From Smittium mucronatum (Eukaryota > Kickxellomycota > Harpellomycetes > Harpellales > Legeriomycetaceae): DNA of 15,828 bases. This document shows, piece after piece, positions 7,701 through 15,828 of this stretch (the first letter of the stretch is position 1; the number at the start of each line of letters is the position of its first letter). The notes under the pieces are model-generated. The model was not told the origin of the DNA, ran no database searches, and saw nothing but the letters and a program-made list of their open reading frames with translations. The translations under genes were made by a program, and so were the position numbers. The stretch covers positions 4,388-20,215 of the forward strand of contig LSSL01001580.1 of NCBI GenBank assembly GCA_001953115.1. The letters are read 5' to 3'.

Positions 7701-10700
7701 AAGCCTGAAAACCCTTTTTTTCTAAACCATGGACCAATATTGTTATATTTATTTTTTTACTGAAAAAAAATTAACATCATTATTAACTTGTGCTGATAGC
7801 GATATAAAAGCTGTTATAATATTCATTCAACTTACACTCATAATCGATAAAGAAAAAAAATATACAATTTAATTTGATTGATTAATTTGAACATCTTAAT
7901 TTTCAAGTATTTAAAAAAAAAACTCTAATGTTACAAATATATATGTAGTCACTTTAGTTTAGTATTTAGATTTTTTTATCCTTAAACTAATTTCATTTAA
8001 ATATAAAAAATAACAATTTCAATATTTAATCATTTAATCATATTTTATTAAAATAATTTACCTATTGGTTTGGTTTTAAACTTATTCGATTTTGAAGGTT
8101 TTTAATGCCAAGGACTTAGCTAATATTTTCTATATTAAATTAATAGAAATTAAACTAATGAATTCAGTATTTTATACAAGATATATATTTTTAGCAATAT
8201 TATACTATCATAAGTTCTTTTTGTTGTAAATAAGTTATTATTCCTGATTATATAAGTTTTTGATTAAAATCATCGATTTATTCCGTATTTTAGTCAAATT
8301 TATTAATATTAATAACATAAAAAGAACATATTTAATACACGTATTTAAGATTTTTACTTAGTTTTAACTCTAATATTTTTTTTATTTAAATATTTATCCA
8401 AAAAAATACTGTAAACAACCATCGATGATCCCGATATTTTCTCATGGCGTTTATTATTATTATTTTTAAAATTAAAAAAAGTTTATCTCTGAAATAAATA
8501 AAAAAATTATTTATAAAACCTTTAAATAAAAATTAGAGTACAAAAAATATCATCGAAAAACCACTTAAATTTTACATAATTTGTTAAGAATCAGTTCTAA
8601 TTAATTTCTGCCTTTTTATTGATTTTAATATCATTAATTGGGCTCTTTAATATTTTTTAGGTTAAAATATGTTATTCTCTTTTTTATTAATACATATAAA
8701 TGGTTTCAATTATGTACTCGAAATTTATTAAAGAGTGATGGTTATATTGTAAATACAAAAATATTTCTAATATGAAATTTAAGCGATTTTTAGGAAATAT
8801 TATGAACCATTTACTTATGAAAAATTTAAAATTTATAAGATATTACAATATTTCACAATCTAAGCTCCAAATTACAATCTAATATATATTATTAAATATA
8901 TATTTATTATTATTTCATGAAATGAATTATATATTAATATTTAATAATTGTACATTAGGCCACTAGTGTAACTCGGAAAATTGAACGGAATAAATCACAC
9001 TTTTTATGTTTTAATATATATGATGAATTAAAACTCTTTTTTTATATAACTTTTAAAAAATATATATATTTGCCTTACCAGTATGCTATTTCAGAAAATG
9101 TAAAAGAATTTTTTTTTAATCTAAACGCGTTAAATTTTAATTTTCTTAACTAAGAAATTTTTTTCCGATTTAACATGTTTATATTATTTTTTTATATTAC
9201 CTCAATTTTTCAAAATATAATCAATATATTAAAATTATATTAATAGCAAAATTTGTGCCAAATTTAACCAAGGTTTTCAAATTTCATCTAATTCAAAAAA
9301 TTTAAATTTTTTATTATATAATGAAGCAATTTCGATAAAATACAGTTTTATGTTTTAAAAAAATTATGTTTGTGATATAAAAAACTATACCTCCAATGAA
9401 AAAAATAAAGATTTTTTTTTTAAAATTATAAGACTTGATGTATCAATGATGGAAATTTTATTATGACATTTATCTATAGAATTAAGACTTTAAATATATT
9501 TATTGACTTTTATTTTATTTTTTATCGCACATTTTTATGTTTATTAAAACCTAGGTTTTTGGATCTAATCAGTAAAAGTGAGAATATTTTGCGGAGCTAT
9601 TCTATAACAAGATTGTCAAGTATATTTTTTATTTTATAGAAATGGTAATTAAAATCAGTTAGGAGATACTATTTTACTTAAATCAATAACTTGCCCAAAT
9701 AACTAAAAAATGAAATTGATTTTTGATTTGGCGTTTATGTAAAAAACAAGACTTGAATTTGTATTAACGTATGTTGATACCACAGATTTTCAAATATGTT
9801 TTTAAAAAAATAAGAAAAACTATTATTACATTTCATATAGATTAACGCGGAATAAAATCCATTATTTTATTGAAAGGAATGTAACCAATTTATAACATAT
9901 TATTTGATGAAAATTGGTTTTTTAATTACAAATAAAAAAATCAATTAAATAATTTCAAATTTATCAAAATTATAAATTTCATCATAACTCTTTTTTTTTT
10001 ACTAAAATACTCATAATCATGTATTGATTTACGCTGATTTTATTTTTATAATTTTTAATAAATCTGAAACTTTAAATTTTATTCAAAAAATTAAATAAAA
10101 ATTAAATAATTTTGAGTAAAAGATCATTAAAGCCTAGATTTATTTTGAATGTTGATAAATGAGATTTTTGAGGATTTAATTTATTTATTATAATTGATAA
10201 AATATTTTTAATTATTTCATTTAGTCTTACAGTTTATATTTCGCGATTATGCAACTCAAATATTAAATATATTTATTAATTTTATATTATTTATTATCAT
10301 TTAAAAAAAATGCGATGGTATCTAGAAAATAGAATAAAAACCAGGTTTGAATAATAATTTACGAAAGAGTGAATTTTTTTAGTAAAAAGAGTCTGATTTA
10401 TATATTTTTAATTTATATATCGAAAATTTATCAATAAAAATTATAAAAAATTCCAGAAATTACACGCAGTGAATTTTCTCCATGATTATATTTATATGAA
10501 AATTATTTAAATAAAGATTCAAAGTTTAAGATTATGAAAGATAAATATAATTTTACACTAAAAAAAAGTTTTACTTTTTTTAATTAATGGAAAATGAATA
10601 ATAAATTTGTTGGGGATTGTTATTCATATTTTAAACATATTTTAAGCATATCTTTAATTCATCCAACAAAAATATCAAATAGTTTTATATCTACTCATTA

Positions 10701-11277
10701 ATTATTATAGTTATTAGAAGATAAGATAAATTATTCTTTGATTACAAATTTTAAAAAATTCGAGTTAATTTTACTTTTATAAAATAATAATAAATTTTCA
10801 TGGGTAATTTATTTTAATCAAAATTAGCATTGTTTTTTATACCATGAACCTTATTTTCTAAAAAATATTTATAATTATTAAATTTGCCATTATCATAATG
10901 TTTTAATGAAAAGTTCAAAAAATTATTAAGGGTTTAGATTGCTAAAAAATACCATTAAAATTAAAATAGGTGTAATTAATTTGTTTAACATATAAAATAT
11001 AATCAAATTGTGTTTTTAAAAAACCAAGAGTTATTTATTTGTCAAATTAAGCAAAATAAAAACAATTTAGATACTCATATAACATTTAAATCAAAAAAAT
11101 TAAAATACGATAAATATTTTTAAAGTTTTTATAGAAAAATTATCTTAATAGTTAATTAATCCTTAATTAACAATAGAAATTTCCATTTTTAGGTGAGTAA
11201 ATACTCGAATAATTAGGATAATTTATGTAACTGTAGGACTAAAAAAATTCGTTGAAAATATTCTGAAAATTTCGACT
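4738..11277. other. A+T-rich noncoding sequence, no gene seen
   Basis: About 6.5 kb of A/T-rich sequence with frequent stops in all six frames, many A- and T-runs and no motif of any protein family that I could recognise. I looked for tRNA B-box-like sequence (GGTTCRANNC) on both strands and found none. Slightly more complex patches at about 7440-7510, 8955-9000 and 9540-9680 were read on both strands without finding a domain. Whether this is ancient decayed repeat or other spacer cannot be judged. Confidence 0.8.
8888..8948. repeat. Imperfect A/T inverted repeat with a 12-bp palindromic centre
   Basis: The arm at 8888-8903 and the arm at 8929-8948 are imperfect reverse complements. Between them lies the perfect palindrome ATTTCATGAAAT (8912-8923). 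Such structures arise often by chance in sequence this rich in A and T, so no function is claimed. Confidence 0.4.
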
Positions 11278-11303
11278 TATATAAAGGTTATATATAAAGG
11301 TTA
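11278..11303. repeat. Perfect 13-bp tandem duplication
   Basis: The unit TATATAAAGGTTA occurs twice with no spacer (11278-11290 and 11291-11303). It includes a GG pair, so it is less likely to be a chance match than a pure A/T repeat. It sits just outside the island of more balanced composition that starts near 11315. Confidence 0.85.
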
Positions 11304-11319
11304 TTAAAAATCTCCTTTA

Positions 11320-11531
11320 ATGAGCCAATAGGTTCAGTTCATACGCTAAATATTTATCCCAACGAAGAAAACAGTCCATGAGCATAATTGAGCGCTCAGA
11401 AAACTGAAAAATTCATAAATAAAAAAATTCTTTTCCATTTCGTAGTAGTAAAGCTTTTCAACTTTTCCCCACCTCGTGGTATCAATTATCCAAACCCATT
11501 CATCTTGTTTCCATTCTTTATATAATTTTTT
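11320..11531 (-). pseudogene. Possible relic of an unidentified gene, minus strand
   Basis: On the minus strand the frame 11531-11349 is open for 61 codons between a TAA (11532-11534) and a TAG (11346-11348). It reads like protein rather than A/T noise: LYKEWKQDEWVWIIDTTRWG, then KVEKLYYYEMEKNFF, with five Trp among the first 52 residues. A second minus frame, 11412-11320, gives SERSIMLMDCFLRWDKYLAY and then ELNLLAH before a TAA. It could be the continuation after one frameshift around 11400. No family is recognised and no start codon is suitable (the first Met is at residue 32). The local base composition is less A/T-rich than on both sides. Chance is a real alternative, since the plus strand is also open here. 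Evidence is limited to open length and composition. Confidence 0.3.
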
Positions 11532-11727
11532 TTACTATTCACCCCTTCATTCCCGAAAAAACTTAATCCTTAAATTTACAGAAACGAAAATATATTATCC
11601 AAATACTAAAATATTTATGCGTTTTTTATTTTTGAAAATATACATAAAAAATTCCATTATATATACATTCTTCATTTCAAAAAACCTATTTTTAAGGTTA
11701 AGCACTAACAAATTCGCACAAATTTAA
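11452..11727 (+). other. Open frame of about 91 codons, doubtful coding value
   Basis: The plus frame is open from 11452 to a TAA at 11725-11727, long for such A/T-rich sequence. The only early start is GTG at 11476, which is unlikely in a eukaryote, and the first ATG in frame (11617) leaves 36 codons. The peptide is rich in Phe, Ile, Tyr, Lys and Ser with no domain, and its second half is typical A/T-derived composition. The first half lies opposite the minus-strand relic, so at most one of the two is likely to be real. The plus strand is strikingly C-rich and G-poor over about 11460-11570. I do not call it a gene. Confidence 0.2.
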
Positions 11728-11878
11728 ATTTTAAATACTATCTTTATCGTTTTTTCCATAAAGTCGAAAAATTATTTTAATTAATCAGATTTAAATTTAC
11801 ATGTATGTACCTAAATTGATTTTCTTTATTAACAAGCACATAAATAAATTTTTGGTTCTTAAAAGCGCCATTTGATTC

Positions 11879-11897
11879 AAATTAAATTAAATTAAAT
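11879..11897. repeat. Short AAATT microsatellite, just under four copies
   Basis: The five-base unit AAATT is repeated almost four times without error. It is a minor simple repeat with no expected function. Confidence 0.7.
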
Positions 11898-12496
11898 AGA
11901 CAAATAACATAAAATTTGATCCGCATTTAAAATTCAACCAATTAATTCATTATCAAGAAAATAATGTAAATTTGAAGATATTTAAAAAAATAGTTAGACA
12001 CAGTACTAATAAATAACAAAAAACTTTTGAAATTGGTTTTAAGCTTGGTAAATTTATAAAATTGGATATAATTGAATTAAAATTTTATGTTAAATTATTA
12101 AAATTACATTTTGAAAAGAATAAAATGAGTTGGTTTTTAAAAAATACCCAAAAAGCATGCGAATTAAAAAATTTATATTCTGAATATTGATTTAATATTT
12201 TCAAAAAAAAATTCTGGATTAGAAATAATATTTTTTTGATATATAATTACAGGATTTTTTTCTATAAATTTTTTTAAAATCAATAATAATTAAAACACTT
12301 CTTTTTCATAATTTTATTTATTATTGGAATATATGTAGAATTATGAGTTTTAGATAATATCATAACGATTTTTTTTAATTATTCAAAAACTATAAGATAA
12401 AAATATTCTTTCTTTCTAAATCCCGATTCTAATTTTTTTCATTTAGAAATATTTCAAAAAAGAAAAAAATTTGAAAAGAACAGCTTAATTAATAAA

Positions 12497-12520
12497 ATAT
12501 GATATAATTTAATATCATAT
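12497..12520. repeat. Perfect 9-bp inverted repeat with a 6-base loop
   Basis: ATATGATAT (12497-12505) and ATATCATAT (12512-12520) are exact reverse complements around AATTTA. The stem has a single G-C pair, so chance in A/T-rich DNA is the likeliest source. Confidence 0.5.
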
Positions 12521-12666
12521 GTAATTAGTATTTTCTTTCTAAACATAAACTTATTATTAAAATAATTTTTGGTACATATTAAAATCCTATTTAGTGTATA
12601 TAAAGTTGAAATTGCTTATTTTAGATTAGCTAGGTCATAACATTCCAATTTTATATCCAATAAAAA

Positions 12667-12700
12667 CATATATATATACATAAATATATATAAATTAATT
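12667..12700. repeat. A/T simple repeat (AT and AATT units)
   Basis: A run of AT dinucleotides, broken by CATAAA, passes into AATT-type units. It is low-complexity sequence with no gene nearby. Confidence 0.6.
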
Positions 12701-15700
12701 AATTATGATTCTAAGCTAAAAAATTTAAAAAAAATTAGAAGATGGTTAAAAATCTTTCAAGAACTTTTTTTCTATTTGCATTTTTAAATCAAAAAATTTA
12801 TTTCAGCGGGTATTCTGATATTTTTTTGGCTCAAAATAAGATCAATAAATTTAAATTATAGTTTTTTTTGATGAATACAGAGAATTTTACCCTTTAAATG
12901 GGATTTATAGTAAAAAAATTATAAGGCACCTAAAAAATAATCATATGCAATATTTTTTTTTATAGAATATACATATTAATAAAAAATAAGTGGCCAAAAG
13001 AAAAATATATATTTTAATACTCTTATATTTTACTATTTTTGAATTTTTTTTTTTTTTGCTTAGAACTATTTATTAAATCCAATTTTTATCGTATAAAATA
13101 GAAATTTAAAAAAAATATTTATAGGAATTCCTCATTTTTCCGGAATTTTTTTTTCATTTTTTCAAATAAGGTTTTAAAAAAAGGCTAAAAAGCAATTCTA
13201 TATCTATAAAAATGCAGATTAAAACAATTAAATGGATCATAAAATGTTAGTTTCTTTAAAAAAATATCATTTTTTTATGAAAATAATTGTTAAGGCAAAT
13301 CAATATAAAACCGTTGGTTTTTAATTTATTCTTTAATAATTTTCGACATGATGATTTTTTGAAAATATAAAAAATTAATTGATTTATTTGTACAGCCTGA
13401 TAAGAGAAATTTTTTTATTTTTATTACAAAAAAAATTATAATAATACTTATCATCTAAAAATATTTAATAAATTTATTAAAAATATAGATAAATAAATTT
13501 TGTTCACTTTGATATATAAACTCTTATTTCAAATTTTTTTATAAAATTATTCTGTCATTATAAAAGCAAAATTTTTTATAAGTATTAATATTAAAAATAT
13601 TAGCGAAATAACTAGCGTAAGCATATAAAATTATATTTAGTTAATGAAATAAGTCATCCTAGTCATTTAAAATTCAGGCATCACAGGAAAAGATTTAAAA
13701 TAAAATTTAGGTATTTATTAATAATAGAAGATTTGGCTTTATTCCGAAAAATAATAATAATCAATTTAAGAAGATTAATATTAAGATATGCACCTAAATT
13801 AAATATATAATGGAAAATTTTTTGAATTCAGATAATATTATTTATTTTATACAATTATTCTTGAAACGATGAAAATTCTCATATTTTTGAACAATATAAA
13901 AAATTAATAAAATAATATTAGACTAGTAAAGGTAATAACATGCTAAAAAAATTTAATCTCATCATTACTACGAAATTTTTGTTTTTGTTTTTTTATTTAT
14001 AAGTGATTTTGGAAATGTTTTTATTGAAAAAATTTTGTTTAAAATTTCATTTAATAGTTAATTCATTGTAATTAATTATCAATTTTTTTCCTAAAATTCA
14101 ATATGAATACCTTTTAATGTTTTCTTATGCAAAAAAATTTTTACATAATTTTAAAAAATCTTTTTTTTCTTAAATAAAACCATTTTAAATTATATTTTTT
14201 TTTAAATAATAAAGTAGAAGTTTTTTATATTTTAAATTTAAAGTGGTAAAAAAAAATTATATTATAAGAAGTTACTTTTAGATATAAATATAAATAGATG
14301 AAAATAAATTTGAACTTAAATATTTTTCATCTTAATTCTAAAATAAATTATAAATGTGCCACTAAAATAAGTTCTATTCGATTATTTAAAATGTTGAATT
14401 CATACTATTGAGACTATATTAGAATAAAAGTCTTAGCGATATTGCTAGTTGTTAAAGTTATTGCTAGAATGGATTTAGAATTGTTTTTGAAATGAAATAT
14501 CGGAAAGTAAATTAATATAATTAATACAATATAATTTTTTTTAGATTATTAATAATTAAAATGTCGATATTTTTTAAAAATGAAATGAAGTTATAAAAAA
14601 AGTGAGTTTTTTTATTTTAAAATGTTTTGGTCTTGCTAGGTTAAAAAATTCTCATGGTAAAATAAAGCTATCGTAGATTTAAATCTTATCAGGAAATTAT
14701 ATATTTCATTTTAACTAAAAAAAAATTTAATATGCATTATTTCATTTTCATTTTTTAATAATAAATTTTTTATCATAAATTAATATCACTTAAAATTAAG
14801 TGAATTTTATTTTATTTTTTAAATTTAACTAAAATTTATCTAAAAATAAGCCCCTAAGAACAAACAATAAGATTTCCATTTTATAATATGAAATTAACAT
14901 TAAAATGTGATAAATTTTCAATTGAATTGTTTTTTACTGATATTTTTCCAAATAATTTCGCTTAATATTATCAAATTAATCCATCAATTAAACATAAAAA
15001 ATTCTTAGTAAAAAATAATAAGAACATTATTTTGGTAATTTTATACGAATTTATCTTCAAATTATTGAAAATTTCATTTTTATGTTTTTACATTAGATTT
15101 TTATTTTTTTCAAATTAGTTTTAAAATATAATACGAAAGTGAAATTTTATCCTTAGTTTATTTCAGAATATATTTTTTCAATAATATAAAACAGGGAGAC
15201 TCCGATTTAAAATATATTTTTATGTTTTAGTTTTTAAAAGATTAAATTTGGTTCAATTAATTCTAAAAATAATCTTAAAAATTATTATTCGAATATATCA
15301 AATATTTCTAAACTTTAGATATATTATACATAAAAAATTTCTTGAATTTTAACAAATAAATATATTCTTATAAAATGTATATCCATTATTTTTACAATTT
15401 TTCAAATAATTTATAAATTTATCAGTCCAAAAAATCCTTAAATGAATTATTTAGTAAATTTCATAAAATACATGTGAATATAAAATTAATAATATCGATA
15501 TTTATGGTAAAAAATTTTATTTGAAATAATAATCCCATATTTCAGCCCCAAAAAAAAACTTTTATCTCAGTTTTACTGTTAAAAAAACAATTATTTATAT
15601 TTTTTCGTCTACCATTTTTCTCAAAAAACTTTTATTATTATATTCCATTTATCTAATAAGAATTTTCCTAAGTTTTACACAAATGCATAATTAAAGTAGA

Positions 15701-15828
15701 ATAATTTTAATAATATAACAATTTTTTATTATTTAAAAGAAAATTTGAAAAAATTCTTAGTATTTATGAAAAAATTTTATATTTAAATTTTAAAATAAAT
15801 TAATTATTAATATTTAATGGTCATTTAT

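Larger units (their letters stand above)
11728..15828. other. A+T-rich noncoding sequence, no gene seen
   Basis: About 4.1 kb like 4738-11277: dense stops in all frames, long A- and T-runs (for example 14 T at 13044-13057), and no protein, tRNA or transposon motif recognised on either strand. The right end of the window shows no change in composition. Confidence 0.8.

Noticed and set aside
11325..11345. GGTTCAGTTC as a tRNA B-box
   Set aside because: The consensus A after GGTTCR is G here, and no A-box or cloverleaf stems could be drawn around it.
1..15828. CRISPR array, rRNA, bacterial operon or mitochondrial genome
   Set aside because: No regularly spaced repeats, no conserved rRNA blocks, no ribosome-binding-site-led ORFs and no mitochondrial protein genes were seen; the LINE points to nuclear eukaryotic DNA.

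Overview
The window looks like a gene-poor, very A+T-rich stretch of a eukaryotic nuclear genome. No intact protein gene, rRNA or tRNA can be supported in it. The one clear identity is a decayed, plus-strand non-LTR retrotransposon (LINE) filling about positions 1-4441. Its 5' end lies outside the window. From about 4738 to the end the sequence is almost pure A/T (sampled 60-base lines run from about 7% to 18% G+C), with stops in all frames and no recognisable gene.

Layout. (1) 1 to about 1085: remains of LINE ORF1 (gag-like), with a damaged CCHC zinc knuckle at 167-211 and a charged, low-complexity tail. (2) About 1086-1409: unassigned link between ORF1 and ORF2. (3) 1410-2051: an APE-type endonuclease domain, seen from a start motif (N-I-R), an ETK-like motif, degraded GDFN and RIDYI motifs and a final SD[H] motif. 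(4) 2055 to about 2690: linker with the thumb-side 'FWKY.KE.TG'-type block. (5) About 2700-3560: reverse transcriptase, with KAPG.D, NGTV.PI.KK, YRG, SP..FN.YIND and F-S-D-D blocks. (6) About 3560-4441: C-terminal region ending in a CPLC...ETAGH zinc-finger motif whose last Cys is now Ser. (7) 4442-4737: less A+T-rich 3' flank with a strong G-quadruplex motif at 4501-4520. (8) 4738-11277: A+T-rich sequence. (9) About 11278-11727: a small, more complex island with a perfect 13-bp tandem duplication and open frames on both strands, possibly a gene relic. (10) 11728-15828: A+T-rich sequence again.

How the parts fit. In a live element, ORF1 would bind the RNA, and ORF2 would nick the target and reverse-transcribe the RNA at the nick (target-primed reverse transcription). 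Here the same protein can be followed only by changing frame again and again, usually at A-runs, and by passing many TAA, TAG and TGA codons. Several catalytic or metal-binding residues are changed, so this copy is dead.

Organism. The base composition, gene desert and decayed LINE would fit an A+T-rich microsporidian with an expanded genome or an anaerobic gut fungus, among others. The sequence does not decide between these and I hold the guess weakly. I found no convincing new biological system. The items most worth following are the LINE family itself, the G-quadruplex just past its last ORF, the unidentified 3' block and the island near 11.3-11.7 kb.
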